Assembly: GCA_032027165.1 (NCBI GenBank)
Contig: JAVSMO010000001.1
Coordinates: 2,543,919 to 2,607,918, forward strand
Direction of reading: 5' to 3'
Source of the DNA: Denitratisoma sp.
GTDB lineage: Bacteria; Pseudomonadota; Gammaproteobacteria; Burkholderiales; Rhodocyclaceae
DNA length: 64,000 nucleotides
In this document: positions 19,427 to 29,414 of the stretch, piece after piece
How the letters are laid out: each line of letters begins with the position of its first letter
Position numbering within the stretch: position 1 is the stretch's first letter
The notes under the pieces: model-generated
Seen by the model: only the letters and a program-made list of their open reading frames with translations
Databases searched by the model: none
Told to the model about the DNA's origin: nothing
Made by a program: the position numbers and the translations under genes

Positions 19427-20472
19427 ATGGACAACAAACGACTCGCCCGCATCGCCCTCGTCACGCTGCTGGCGCTCGGCTGCTTCCTGATCCTGCAGCC
19501 CTTCATCGCCGCCATTCTGTTCGCCGCCATCGTCTGCGTCACCACCTGGCCCCTGCATGCCTGGCTGCTCGCCCGCCTGGGCGGCCGGCCGGCACTCGCC
19601 TCGGCGCTGACCACGCTGCTGCTGATGCTGGTGGTGCTGGTGCCGATGGTCTTTCTCGCCATCAGCCTGGCCGATGCGGTGCCGGCGCTGGTCGAGAAGC
19701 TGCGCGGGGTGGTCCAGCGCGCCGCCATGGGGCCGCCGGAGTGGCTGGGCAAGATTCCCTTCGTCGGCGGCCAGCTCGATGCCTACTGGCACAGCCTCGC
19801 CGAGAGCCGTGAGGAGTTCAACAAGCTGCTCAAGCAGCTCTACGACCCGGCGCGCACGGTGCTGCTGAAGACCGTCGCCCTGACCGGCGAGGGCTTGCTG
19901 CAGATCGTCCTGGTGCTGTTCATCGCCTTCTTCCTCTACCGCGACGGGCCGGCGCTGGGCAAGCGCCTCGAGGACAGCAGCAGCCGGCTGGGCGGCGAGC
20001 TGGGCGGGCAGATGCTGGCGCTGGCGCGCAGCACGGTGATGGGCGTCATGGTCGGCATCGTCGGCACCGCCGCCGCGCAATCCCTGGTGGCCCTGGTCGG
20101 CTTCCTCATCGCCGGCGTGCCGGGCGCCATGCTGCTCGCTGCGGCGATCTTCTTCCTCTCCATGATCCCGGTCGGCCCGCCGCTGATCTGGGGCGGCGCC
20201 GCCTTCTGGCTCTACGACCAGGGCCAGACCGGCTGGGCGATCTTCATGGCGGTCTACGGCTTGGCCGTCATCAGCAGCGTGGACAACTTCGTCAAGCCGC
20301 TGCTCATCAGCCGCACCGCCAGCCTGCCGATCCTGCTCATCGCCCTGGGCGTCTTCGGCGGCGTGCTCGCCTTCGGCTTCATCGGCATCTTCCTCGGTCC
20401 CGTCCTCCTGGCGCTCGGTCTCGTGCTGGCGGAAAAATGGACGACGGCCCCCTCGGCCTTCGCGGAGCGCGA

Positions 20473-20476
<4 letters not shown>
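19427..20476 (+). CDS. AI-2E family (PerM-like) permease
   Basis: Inner-membrane protein of 349 residues. Two hydrophobic hairpins open the sequence ([20 protein letters not shown]), followed by a long extracytoplasmic helical segment at about residues 85-160, then five or so membrane segments, ending in [19 protein letters not shown]. The family includes exporters of AI-2 and Na/H antiporter-like proteins; the substrate is not predictable. It is inserted between ruvA and ruvB; its TGA overlaps the ruvB ATG (ATGA), so it is cotranscribed with ruvB. Confidence 0.85.
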
Positions 20477-21510
<1,034 letters not shown>

Positions 21511-21572
21511 CCCCTTTTCATTTCCGTCGGCGTTTACCGGGCATGAGCCACCCTCTGGGGTAAAATGCCGCC

Positions 21573-21998
21573 ATGCCGCCTGTCAGCCAATCAGCGCCCG
21601 GACCGTTCACCTTTCCGGTGCGCGTGTATTACGAGGACACCGACACGGCCGGAGTCGTGTACTACGCAAATTACCTGCGCTACCTCGAACGTGGGCGCAC
21701 CGAATGGCTGCGGGCGCTGGGCGTCGAGCAGTTGCGCCTGTCACAAGAGGCCGGTCTCGTCTTCGCTGTGCGCTCGCTCAACATCGAGTACCTCAAGCCA
21801 GCGCGCCTGGACGACCAACTCGCCGTGCTGACGGAACTGACTTTGGCCGGCCGCGCCCAGGTCACGCTCAAGCAATGGATTGAACGCGGCGGCGAGACCC
21901 TGGTCGAAGCCACCGTGCGCGTCGCCTGCCTGGACGCGAAGAAAATGAAGCCGGCCGCCCTGCCGGAAGTAATCAGAAGAAAGATGGGAGCGCAATGA
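21573..21998 (+). CDS. ybgC: Tol-Pal associated acyl-CoA thioesterase YbgC
   Basis: HotDog-fold thioesterase of 141 residues, cytoplasmic, the usual first gene of tol-pal operons. It carries VYYEDTDTAGVVYYANYLRY with the catalytic Asp in the DTDTAGV motif, then RYLERGRTEWLR. A TAAAAT at 21561-21566 is a possible -10 just upstream. The stop overlaps the tolQ start by four bases. A near-match to the dispersed word (AACTGACTTT, 21835-21844) lies inside the gene. Confidence 0.92.
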   Translation: MPPVSQSAPGPFTFPVRVYYEDTDTAGVVYYANYLRYLERGRTEWLRALGVEQLRLSQEAGLVFAVRSLNIEYLKPARLDDQLAVLTELTLAGRAQVTLKQWIERGGETLVEATVRVACLDAKKMKPAALPEVIRRKMGAQ

Positions 21999-22672
21999 AC
22001 GTCACCACCGACCTGTCCATCATTTCCCTCATCGCCAACGCCAGCGTGCTCGTCAAGGGCGTCATGCTGCTGCTGGCGGCGGTGTCCTTCATGTCCTGGT
22101 ACTGGATCTTCCGCAAGTGGTTCGCCATCCGCGACGCGCGCGCCAAGACCGACCAGTTCGAGCGCGACTTCTGGAGCGGCGGCGACCTCAACGCCCTTTT
22201 CCAGAGCGCGGTGAACGACCGCCACAGCGCCGGCGCCCTCGAACGCATCTTCGAGGCCGGCTATCGCGAATTCACCAAGCTGCGCGGGCAGAAGTCGCTC
22301 GATCCGGCCAGCATCGTGGACGGTTCGCGCCGCGCCATGCGCGCTACCTACCAGCGCGAGATGGACCACCTCGAGGCGCACCTCGCCTTCCTCGCCTCGG
22401 TCGGCTCGGTCAGCCCCTACGTCGGCCTGTTCGGCACGGTGTGGGGCATCATGAACGCCTTTCGCGGCCTGGCCAACGTCAGTTCCGCCACGCTGGCGCA
22501 CGTCGCCCCCGGCATCGCCGAGGCGCTGGTCGCCACCGCCATCGGCCTCTTCGCCGCGATTCCGGCGGTCGTCGCGTACAACCGCTTCGCCCACGACATC
22601 GACCGCGTCAGCATCCGCTTCGAGAGCTTCATGGAGGAGTTCTCGAACATTCTTCAAAGGCAGTTGAGATGA
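21995..22672 (+). CDS. tolQ: Tol-Pal proton channel subunit TolQ
   Basis: Inner-membrane motor protein of 225 residues that uses proton-motive force with TolR to energise TolA. Three membrane segments are visible: residues about 15-40 (ASVLVKGVMLLLAAVSFMSWYWI), about 130-160 (ASVGSVSPYVGLFGTVWGIMNAF) and about 170-195 (EALVATAIGLFAAIPAVVAYNRF). The glycine-rich middle and the third segment are the TolQ/ExbB hallmark. It is coupled to ybgC and followed 31 bp later by tolR. Confidence 0.95.
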   Translation: MNVTTDLSIISLIANASVLVKGVMLLLAAVSFMSWYWIFRKWFAIRDARAKTDQFERDFWSGGDLNALFQSAVNDRHSAGALERIFEAGYREFTKLRGQKSLDPASIVDGSRRAMRATYQREMDHLEAHLAFLASVGSVSPYVGLFGTVWGIMNAFRGLANVSSATLAHVAPGIAEALVATAIGLFAAIPAVVAYNRFAHDIDRVSIRFESFMEEFSNILQRQLR

Positions 22673-22703
22673 GAAGGCGCGAAGCCGCTCAGGGGGAACG
22701 CCC

Positions 22704-23108
22704 ATGAGGCAGCGCCGCCTCATGAACCAGATCAACGTCGTGCCCTACATCGACGTGATGCTGGTGCTGCTCGTCATCTTCATGGTGACGGCGCCGCTGA
22801 TCCAGGTGGCCTCGGTTGACGTGCCGACGGTGGGCAAGGCCGCCCAGGCGCCGGCCGACCCCATCCAGGTGATCGTCAAGGCCGACCAGACGCTGGCCTT
22901 CCGTGCCACGCCGAACGCCACGCCGCGCGACGTCTCACGCGACGAGCTGCTGCGCCTGGTGGCGGAAGCCCAGAAGAAGAATCCTCAGCAGCCGGTGGTC
23001 GTCGCCGGCGACAAAAGCGTCCGCTACGAGGCCGTCATGCAGGTGATGGACGATCTGCAGAAGCAGCAGGTCGCCCGCGTCGGGCTATTGGTGCAGCAGG
23101 GCAAATGA
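22704..23108 (+). CDS. tolR: Tol-Pal motor subunit TolR
   Basis: A 134-residue single-pass inner-membrane protein. The N-terminal segment NQINVVPYIDVMLVLLVIFMV carries the conserved Asp of the ExbD/TolR family in the membrane, which takes part in proton transfer. The periplasmic domain covers residues 40-134. Start ATG 22704 is preceded by AGGGGG; the stop overlaps the tolA start by four bases. Confidence 0.94.
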   Translation: MRQRRLMNQINVVPYIDVMLVLLVIFMVTAPLIQVASVDVPTVGKAAQAPADPIQVIVKADQTLAFRATPNATPRDVSRDELLRLVAEAQKKNPQQPVVVAGDKSVRYEAVMQVMDDLQKQQVARVGLLVQQGK

Positions 23109-23857
23109 ACGCGGTTTTTTTCGAGGACAGGGAAGACCCCGGCAAGAAGGCCTCGGCGGCGCTGGCCGCCGCCGTGCATGTCGCGCTGATCGTCCTGCTG
23201 GTCTACGGCGTCCGCTGGCAGACGCGCTCGCCGGAGGCGATCGAGGTGGAACTGGTGCGCGCCATTCCGGCACCTGCCGCCGTCGCGCCGCCGGAACCCG
23301 AGCCGGCGCCGCCGCCGAAGATCGAGCCAAAACCGGAACCCAGGCCCGAGCCGAAACCCGAGGCGCCGGCCAAGCCGGACATCGCCCTCAAGGAAAAGGA
23401 GAAGCCGAAGCCGAAGCCGGAGCCCAAGCCCGTGCCGAAGGCCGAACCGAAGCCCCGCAAGGTCGACCCCCTGCTGGACAGGGAGCTCAAAGACCTTGAG
23501 GCGCAGCGAAAAAAGCAGATGGCCGCACGCGAACTGGAACAGCTCAAGTCGGATCAGGCCGCGGTTGCGCGCAGCAAGGCGACGGCCGACTACATCGGCA
23601 AGATCAAGGGCAAGATCAAGGGCAACATCGTGCTGCCGCCCGACATCAGGGGGAACCCCGAGGCGATCTTCGATGTCGTACAGCTTCCGAGCGGCGAGAT
23701 CCTCAGCGTCAAACTGAAAAAATCCAGCGGCCATGCCGCTTACGACAATGCCATCGAGCGCGCCATCCTCAAGTCGAGCCCGCTGCCGAAGCCCGCGCAG
23801 GGCGACCTCTTCAGCCGCAGTCTGGAACTGAAATTCCGGCCGCTGGAGGAAGAATGA
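23105..23857 (+). CDS. tolA: Cell-envelope integrity protein TolA
   Basis: Links the inner-membrane TolQR motor to Pal at the outer membrane. The 250 residues comprise an N-terminal membrane helix (about 18-38, SAALAAAVHVALIVLLVYGV), a Pro/Lys/Glu repeat linker (about 60-125, PKPEP- and KPKPEP-type repeats), a charged helix (about 125-165), and a C-terminal domain with GNIVLPPDIRGNPEAIFDV and the ending ELKFRPLEEE. It is shorter than E. coli TolA because the linker is short, as in many betaproteobacteria. Confidence 0.93.
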   Translation: MNAVFFEDREDPGKKASAALAAAVHVALIVLLVYGVRWQTRSPEAIEVELVRAIPAPAAVAPPEPEPAPPPKIEPKPEPRPEPKPEAPAKPDIALKEKEKPKPKPEPKPVPKAEPKPRKVDPLLDRELKDLEAQRKKQMAARELEQLKSDQAAVARSKATADYIGKIKGKIKGNIVLPPDIRGNPEAIFDVVQLPSGEILSVKLKKSSGHAAYDNAIERAILKSSPLPKPAQGDLFSRSLELKFRPLEEE

Positions 23858-23922
23858 GCGCGCAGTTTCAGGCAGGCCGGCCGTGCGCAGACAGGCCAGG
23901 CGTGGCAGCCGTAGCGAAAATG

Positions 23923-23928
23923 TATAAT
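23923..23928 (+). promoter_or_regulatory. Possible -10 element before tolB
   Basis: A perfect TATAAT lies 27 bp upstream of the tolB ATG in the 97-bp gap after tolA. No convincing -35 was found, so a separate tolB-pal promoter is only likely. Confidence 0.4.
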
Positions 23929-23954
23929 TTCACGATTATTCTGCCGGACTAGCG

Positions 23955-25229
23955 ATGATGACCGTCTTCACCCGCGCCGCATTTGCCCTTGTCGTATTCG
24001 CGCTGTCCTTCGCCGCGCGCGCCCAGCTCACCATCGAGATCACCGGCGCCGGCGCCAACCGCATCCCCGTCGCCATCGCCGACTTCGCCGGCGAGCCGGG
24101 CGTCGCCCGCGCCGTCGCCATGGTGGTGCGTGCCGACCTCGAGCGCAGCGGCCTGTTCAAGCTGGTCGAGGCCGGCACCCCCCTGACCGAGAATGCCGCG
24201 GTCAATTTCGCCGACTGGAAGGCACGCGGCGCCGACGCCCTCGTCGTCGGCAGCGTTCAGCCTGCCGCCAACGGCCGCTTCGAGGTGCGCTTCCGCCTGC
24301 ATGACGTGCAGAAGCAGGCTTCCCTCGGCGGCCTCGCCTACCTGATGACGGCCCAGCAGGGGCGCACCACCGGCCACCGCATCGCCGATTACGTCTACGA
24401 GAAGCTGCTCGGCGAGCCGGGCATCTTCTCGACCCGCATCGCCTACGTCGTGAAGAGCGCCGGCCGTTTCGAGCTGCAGATTGCCGATGCCGACGGCATG
24501 AACGCCCAGACCGCGCTGGCCTCGCGCGAACCGATCATCTCGCCGGCCTGGTCCCCCGACGGCAGCCGCCTCGCCTACGTCTCCTTCGAGTCGAAGAAGC
24601 CGGTGGTCTACGTGCACTCGCTCGCCACCGGCAAGCGTCACGTCGCCGCCAACTTCAAGGGCTCCAACTCGGCGCCGGCCTGGTCCCCCGACGGCGGCAA
24701 GCTGGCCGTGGTGCTGACCAAGGATGGCGGTTCGCAGCTGTATTCCCTGAATGCCGACGGCAGCGGCGTGGTGCGCCTGGCCTCCTCGAGCGGCATCGAT
24801 ACCGAACCCTTCTTCTCGCCCGACGGCCAGTTCATCTATTTCACCTCGGATCGCGGCGGCAGCCCGCAGGCCTACCGCGTGCCGGCCAGCGGCGGTGCCG
24901 CCCAGCGCATCACCTTCGAGGGCAGCTACAACGTCACGCCGCGCCTGTCGCCGGACGGCAAGAGCATGGCCTTCGTCACGCGCAACGGCGGGCGCTTCCA
25001 GCTCGCCCTGATGGATCTCGCCACGCGCCAGACGCAGGTCCTCACCGATTCCGACAAGGACGAGTCGCCCAGCTTCGCGCCCAACGGCCGCATGATCCTC
25101 TACGCCTCCGAGATCGGCGGGCGCGGCGTGCTCGCGGCCGTTTCCAGCGACGGGCGCGTCAAGCAGAAGCTTTCGGTCCAGGCAGGCGACGTCCGCGAAC
25201 CGGCCTGGGGCCCTTTTTTGAAACATTGA
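23955..25229 (+). CDS. tolB: Periplasmic Tol-Pal beta-propeller TolB
   Basis: Periplasmic protein of 424 residues that binds Pal and takes part in outer-membrane constriction. Residues 1-23 form the signal peptide ([14 protein letters not shown], cleavage before QLTIEITG). An N-terminal alpha/beta domain runs to about residue 160; the C-terminal half holds six propeller blades with repeated [60 protein letters not shown] and [14 protein letters not shown] stretches. Confidence 0.96.
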   Translation: MMTVFTRAAFALVVFALSFAARAQLTIEITGAGANRIPVAIADFAGEPGVARAVAMVVRADLERSGLFKLVEAGTPLTENAAVNFADWKARGADALVVGSVQPAANGRFEVRFRLHDVQKQASLGGLAYLMTAQQGRTTGHRIADYVYEKLLGEPGIFSTRIAYVVKSAGRFELQIADADGMNAQTALASREPIISPAWSPDGSRLAYVSFESKKPVVYVHSLATGKRHVAANFKGSNSAPAWSPDGGKLAVVLTKDGGSQLYSLNADGSGVVRLASSSGIDTEPFFSPDGQFIYFTSDRGGSPQAYRVPASGGAAQRITFEGSYNVTPRLSPDGKSMAFVTRNGGRFQLALMDLATRQTQVLTDSDKDESPSFAPNGRMILYASEIGGRGVLAAVSSDGRVKQKLSVQAGDVREPAWGPFLKH

Positions 25230-25248
25230 TTGCCTAGTGGAGATGACG

Positions 25249-25776
25249 ATGCGCAAAAAACTGATGATTATCCTGGGCGCCGCCCTGATCGCCGGCTGCG
25301 GCACCACCGGCGGGCCGGAACAGCCCGGCGCGGATGTGGAAGACCGCAGCGCGAAAAGAATCGACGGTGCCCAGGTCAAGCCGGTGACGGCCGACGACCA
25401 GATGGGCACGGCACTGGCCGCCACCCGGCAGGGCGAGCTGGCCAAGCGCAGCGTGTACTTCGACTATGACAGCTACGTCATCAAGGACGAGTTCAAGTCG
25501 CTGGTCGAGGCGCACGCCAGGTTCCTCGTCGCCAACCCGAAGGTGAAGATGCTCATCCAGGGCAATGCCGACGAGCGCGGCAGCCGCGAGTACAACCTGG
25601 CGCTCGGCCAGAAACGCGCCGAAGCACTGAAGAAGATGCTCACCCTGCTCGGCGCCCGCGAGGAGCAGGTCGAGGCCGTCAGCCTGGGCGAGGAAAAGCC
25701 GCGCTGCAGCGAGGCGAACGAGGCCTGCTGGTCGCAGAACCGCCGCGACGACATGCTCTACACCGGCGAGTTCTGA
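25249..25776 (+). CDS. pal: Peptidoglycan-associated lipoprotein Pal
   Basis: Outer-membrane lipoprotein of 175 residues. The lipobox is LIAGC with the lipidated Cys at residue 17. The OmpA-like peptidoglycan-binding domain starts near residue 70 with VYFDYDSYVIKDEF and contains IQGNADERGSREYNLALGQKRA, the diaminopimelate-binding signature. The ATG at 25249 was chosen because a GGAG lies six bases upstream and the signal peptide then has normal length; in-frame GTG 25237 and ATG 25243 lie just before it. Confidence 0.94.
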   Translation: MRKKLMIILGAALIAGCGTTGGPEQPGADVEDRSAKRIDGAQVKPVTADDQMGTALAATRQGELAKRSVYFDYDSYVIKDEFKSLVEAHARFLVANPKVKMLIQGNADERGSREYNLALGQKRAEALKKMLTLLGAREEQVEAVSLGEEKPRCSEANEACWSQNRRDDMLYTGEF

Positions 25777-25779
25777 GCA

Positions 25780-26517
25780 ATGCGCATCCGACGCCTGCTG
25801 CCCCTGCTGGTCCTCGTGGCCGCCTTGCCGGCGCGCGGCGCCCTCTTCGACGACGAAGAGGCGCGCAAGCGCGTCGAGGCGCTGCGCGCGGAAGTCTCCG
25901 CCAGGATGGAGAAACTGGAAGCAGCTTCGCGCGGACAAATCGAACTGGCCAACCAGATCGAGGCGCTCAAGGCGGAGGTGGCCAAGCTGCGCGGCCAGGT
26001 CGAAGTGCTGACCTACGAGATTGAGTCGGCGCAGAAGCGGCAGAAGGACTTCTACGTCGATCTCGACAACCGGCTGCGCAAGCTGGAGCCGCAGGCCGGC
26101 GCCGAGGGCAAGCCCGCCGAAGCCAGGCCGGCGGCCGACCCGGCGGCGGAAACGCGCGACTACGAAGCCGCACTGAATCTCTTCAAGGCCGGCAAGCACA
26201 AGGACGCGCTGGCTGCTTTCCTCGCCTTCATCAAGGCCTATCCGGCCAGTCCCTTCCTGCCCTCGGCGCACTACTGGGCCGGCAGCGCGCACTATCAGCT
26301 CGGCGAGTACAAGAAGGCCATGGAGCTCTTCGGAAGGCTGGCTGCCACCTGGCCGGACGACGCCAAGGCACCGGATGCGCTGCTCGGACAGGCGAACTGC
26401 CAGCAGGAATCCGGCGACGCCAGGGGGGCGCGCAAGACGCTGGAAGCCCTTGTCGCCAAGTACCCCGCCAGCGCCGCTGCCACGGTCGCCAAGCAGCGCC
26501 TCGCGAAGAGGCGATAG
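25780..26517 (+). CDS. cpoB: Tol-Pal associated division coordinator CpoB
   Basis: Periplasmic protein of 245 residues, the last gene of the tol-pal operon, which in E. coli coordinates peptidoglycan synthesis with outer-membrane constriction. It has a signal peptide (residues 1-20), a coiled coil from about 25 to 95 (RVEALRAEVSARMEKLEAA onward), a short Ala/Pro-rich linker, and three TPR repeats from residue 125 with YEAALNLFKAGKHKDALAAF, SAHYWAGSAHYQLGEYKKAM and ALLGQANCQQESGDARGARK. Confidence 0.9.
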   Translation: MRIRRLLPLLVLVAALPARGALFDDEEARKRVEALRAEVSARMEKLEAASRGQIELANQIEALKAEVAKLRGQVEVLTYEIESAQKRQKDFYVDLDNRLRKLEPQAGAEGKPAEARPAADPAAETRDYEAALNLFKAGKHKDALAAFLAFIKAYPASPFLPSAHYWAGSAHYQLGEYKKAMELFGRLAATWPDDAKAPDALLGQANCQQESGDARGARKTLEALVAKYPASAAATVAKQRLAKRR

Positions 26518-26570
26518 GCGCAAGCCGCGTTCGGCCGGGACATTGTTCCCACGATCCCCGCCCCCGCAGC

Positions 26571-27224
26571 GTGACCGACCATTCCGCCAAGCTGCGCGTC
26601 AGCGAAATTTTCCATTCCCTGCAGGGCGAGAGCACCCGCGCCGGCCTGCCGACGGTATTCGTGCGGCTGACCGGATGTCCGCTGCGCTGTACCTGGTGCG
26701 ACACCGACTACGCCTTCAGCGGCGGCGAAACCATGACGCTCGGCGACGTGCTGATCGAGGTGGCCAGGCACGGTGCCCGCCAGGTCTGCGTCACCGGCGG
26801 CGAACCGCTGGCGCAGAAGGCCTGCCTGGCCCTGCTCGCCGCGCTGTGCGATGCCGGCTACTCGGTCTCCCTGGAAACCAGTGGCGCGCTGGACATCGCC
26901 GCCGTCGATCCGCGCGTCTCGCGCATCATGGACCTCAAGGCACCGGCCTCCGGCGAGGCCGACAAGAACCACTGGGAGAACCTGGCCCGGCTCACCGAGC
27001 GCGACGAGCTGAAGATCGTGCTGGCCGACGAGGCGGACTACGCATGGGCGCGCCAAACGATCCGCGAACGCAATCTGGAGGCGATCTGCCCGGTGCTGCT
27101 CTCGCCGGTGGCGGGGAAACTCGATCCGAAGCAGCTCGCCGAATGGGTGTTGCGCGACCGCCTCCCGGTACGCGTGCAATTGCAACTGCACAAGCTCATC
27201 TGGGGGGCGGAGAGAGGGCGATGA
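26571..27224 (+). CDS. queE: 7-carboxy-7-deazaguanine synthase
   Basis: Radical-SAM enzyme of 217 residues that makes 7-carboxy-7-deazaguanine in the queuosine pathway. The cluster motif is [14 protein letters not shown] near residue 36 (CX3CX2C), with [21 protein letters not shown] before it and [10 protein letters not shown] and SLETSGA after it. The start is GTG 26571. It is coupled to queC with four bases between the genes; the other preQ0 genes are not in the window. Confidence 0.93.
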   Translation: MTDHSAKLRVSEIFHSLQGESTRAGLPTVFVRLTGCPLRCTWCDTDYAFSGGETMTLGDVLIEVARHGARQVCVTGGEPLAQKACLALLAALCDAGYSVSLETSGALDIAAVDPRVSRIMDLKAPASGEADKNHWENLARLTERDELKIVLADEADYAWARQTIRERNLEAICPVLLSPVAGKLDPKQLAEWVLRDRLPVRVQLQLHKLIWGAERGR

Positions 27225-27228
27225 ACGG

Positions 27229-27918
27229 ATGACGGACAAGGAAAAGCGTGCAGTAGTGCTGCTCTCCGGCGGTCTCGATTCCGCCACTACCCTGGCCATC
27301 GCCCGCAGCGAGGGCTATGCCTGCCACGCCCTGTCGGTGGCCTACGGCCAGCGCCATGCGGCGGAGCTGGCCGCGGCTGCCAACATCGCCGCGGCACTGT
27401 GCGCACGCGAACACCGTGTGGTCGATGTCGATCTCGGCCAATTCGGCGGCTCGGCGCTCACCGACCGCAATATCGACGTGCCGATGCACGGCGTCCAGCC
27501 GGGCATTCCTGCCACCTACGTCCCGGCGCGCAACACCGTCATGCTGTCGCTGTCGCTGGCCTGGGCCGAAGTGCTGGGTGCCCGCGACATCTTCGTCGGC
27601 GTGAACGCTGTCGACTACTCGGGCTACCCGGACTGCCGCCCCGAATACATCGCCGCCTTCGAAGCCATGGCCAACCTCGCGACCAAGGCAGCCGTCGAAG
27701 GCGCGCGGCTTTCCATCCACGCCCCCCTCATGGCCCTGTCGAAGGCCGAGATCATCCGCCGCGGCAGCAGCCTCGGCGTTGACTACGGCCTCACCGTCTC
27801 CTGCTACCAGGCCGATGCTTCGGGGGCGGCCTGCGGCCTGTGCGACTCCTGTCGCCTGCGGCGTGCCGGCTTCGAGGCGGCCGGGTTGCCCGATCCAACC
27901 CGCTACATGACTGCTTGA
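27229..27918 (+). CDS. queC: 7-cyano-7-deazaguanine synthase
   Basis: Makes preQ0 from 7-carboxy-7-deazaguanine with ATP and ammonia, the step after QueE. The 229-residue protein has the P-loop SGGLDSAT near residue 13, [31 protein letters not shown] and a C-terminal zinc-binding cysteine cluster [17 protein letters not shown] with four ligands. The pairing with queE confirms the call. Confidence 0.95.
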   Translation: MTDKEKRAVVLLSGGLDSATTLAIARSEGYACHALSVAYGQRHAAELAAAANIAAALCAREHRVVDVDLGQFGGSALTDRNIDVPMHGVQPGIPATYVPARNTVMLSLSLAWAEVLGARDIFVGVNAVDYSGYPDCRPEYIAAFEAMANLATKAAVEGARLSIHAPLMALSKAEIIRRGSSLGVDYGLTVSCYQADASGAACGLCDSCRLRRAGFEAAGLPDPTRYMTA

Positions 27919-28035
27919 GGGCTGAAATTCACGCTGGTTATATGCAGTGAAACAAGACTAATCCACTGCGACGGCTGTTTCTTTAGAATCCGCTGACTGT
28001 GCCGGAAAAAGTCAGGCGCACACCGAGGAGGAAGC

Positions 28036-29145
28036 ATGGAATTCACGATTCACAACCAGGTGCTGACGGCCGTCTTCGTCATCGCCATCGTCATGGGCGC
28101 CGTGGCGAACAAGACCAACTTCTGCACCATGGGTGCCGTCTCCGACTGGGTCAACATGGGCGACACCGGACGCCTGCGCGCCTGGCTGCTGGCCATGGCC
28201 GTGGCGATGCTCGGCGTGGCCGCCATGGCCGGCATGGGCCTGGCCAGCATCGGCAACAGCACCTTCCCGCCCTACCGCACGCCGAATTTCGCTTGGCTGC
28301 GCTATCTCCTCGGCGGACTGATGTTCGGCATCGGCATGACGCTGGCCTCCGGCTGCGGCAACAAGACTCTGGTGCGCATCGGCGGCGGCAACCTCAAGTC
28401 GCTCGTCGTCCTGGTCATCGCCTCGGTCTGCGCCTATCTCATGCTGTGGACCGACTTCTACGCCCAGGTCTTCAATTCCTGGATCGCCGCCACCACTGTC
28501 GACCTCGGCAAGTCGGGCATGCAGAGCCAAGCGGTCAGCGAATTCTTCGGCGCCGGCATAACCCCCCAAGTCGCCACCGGGGTCGTGCTCGGCCTGGTCC
28601 TGGCCGGCTTCGCCTTCGCCTCGAAGGAGTTTCGCGGCAGCTTCGACAACATCCTCGCCGGCGTGATCATCGGCCTGGCCGTGGTCATCGGCTGGTACCT
28701 GACCGCCGGCCCGACGGGCACGGCCTGGAAGGAATGGGCGGAAATGGCCGACACCGTGCCGAGCCGCGTCGAGGTGCAGTCCTTCACCTTCATCAGCCCG
28801 ATGGGCGACAGCGTCCGCTACCTGATGAGCCCGGGCGATTTCGCCAACATCAACTTCGGCATCACGGCCCTGCTCGGGGTCATCGTCGGTTCCTTCCTGT
28901 ATGCGCTTCTCAGCGGCAATTTCCGCTTCGAGTGGTTCGTCTCCGGCGGCGACTTCCTCAACCATGCCATCGGCGCCGTGCTGATGGGCATCGGCGGCGT
29001 GCTATCGATGGGCTGCACCGTCGGCCAGGCCATCACCGGCGTATCGACATTGGCCATGGGCTCCTTCCTGACCTTCATCGCCATCGTCGCCGGCGCAGCC
29101 GCGACCATGAAGCTCCAGTACTGGCGCATGATGCGGGAGGCTTGA
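28036..29145 (+). CDS. YeeE/YedE family membrane transporter
   Basis: Inner-membrane protein of 369 residues with about nine to ten membrane segments. It has the conserved cysteine motifs of the YeeE/YedE (TsuA-like) family: KTNFCTMGAVSDW near residue 28, TLASGCGNKTLVRIGGGNLKS near 100 and LSMGCTVGQAITG near 325. The characterised member TsuA takes up thiosulfate, and others transport sulfur- or selenium-containing anions; the substrate here is inferred only. A TAGAAT-like -10 lies about 50 bp upstream and GAGGAGG precedes the ATG. It has no sulfur-metabolism partner gene next to it. Confidence 0.82.
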   Translation: MEFTIHNQVLTAVFVIAIVMGAVANKTNFCTMGAVSDWVNMGDTGRLRAWLLAMAVAMLGVAAMAGMGLASIGNSTFPPYRTPNFAWLRYLLGGLMFGIGMTLASGCGNKTLVRIGGGNLKSLVVLVIASVCAYLMLWTDFYAQVFNSWIAATTVDLGKSGMQSQAVSEFFGAGITPQVATGVVLGLVLAGFAFASKEFRGSFDNILAGVIIGLAVVIGWYLTAGPTGTAWKEWAEMADTVPSRVEVQSFTFISPMGDSVRYLMSPGDFANINFGITALLGVIVGSFLYALLSGNFRFEWFVSGGDFLNHAIGAVLMGIGGVLSMGCTVGQAITGVSTLAMGSFLTFIAIVAGAAATMKLQYWRMMREA

Positions 29146-29158
29146 GGCGCCTGAAAAA

Positions 29159-29187
29159 TTGACACCGCGCATACCGGCTTCTATAAT
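29159..29187 (+). promoter_or_regulatory. Consensus sigma-70 promoter of tRNA-Lys
   Basis: Perfect TTGACA (29159-29164) and TATAAT (29182-29187) hexamers are separated by 17 bp, ending 15 bp before the tRNA. It starts 14 bp after the YeeE/YedE stop. Confidence 0.9.
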
Positions 29188-29202
29188 GCGCGGCTCTTTC
29201 GG

Positions 29203-29278
29203 GGGTCGTTAGCTCAGCTGGTAGAGCAGCGGACTTTTAATCCGTTGGTCGGCGGTTCGAATCCGCCACGGCCTACCA
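29203..29278 (+). tRNA. tRNA-Lys (anticodon UUU)
   Basis: A 76-base cloverleaf: acceptor GGGTCGT pairs with ACGGCCT with one G-U pair at the end, D-arm GCTC/GAGC, anticodon loop CTTTTAA with UUU at 29236-29238, T-arm with GGTTCGAATCC, and an encoded CCA end at 29276-29278. A perfect promoter lies 15 bp upstream. No duplicated 3' end that would mark an integration site was noticed nearby. Confidence 0.97.
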
Positions 29279-29414
29279 AGGAATACAAGGGCTTGGGAGC
29301 AATCTCAGGCCCTTTTCCTTTCCCGCTGCAGGAGATCGGGGTACTCCCTTCAGGTTATTTTCCCGGCAGAAGCCTCCCGCTAGGATGTGCAGCCCGCCAA
29401 GCCCGGAAAATGTG

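Noticed and set aside
28006..28016. AAAAAGTCAGGCG and AAAAGTCAGG (15330) as copies of the dispersed word
   Set aside because: They keep only the AAAGTCAG core and differ beyond it; they were not counted.
29203..29278. tRNA-Lys as an integration site
   Set aside because: No duplicated tRNA 3' end, integrase or mobility gene was seen in the downstream sequence.
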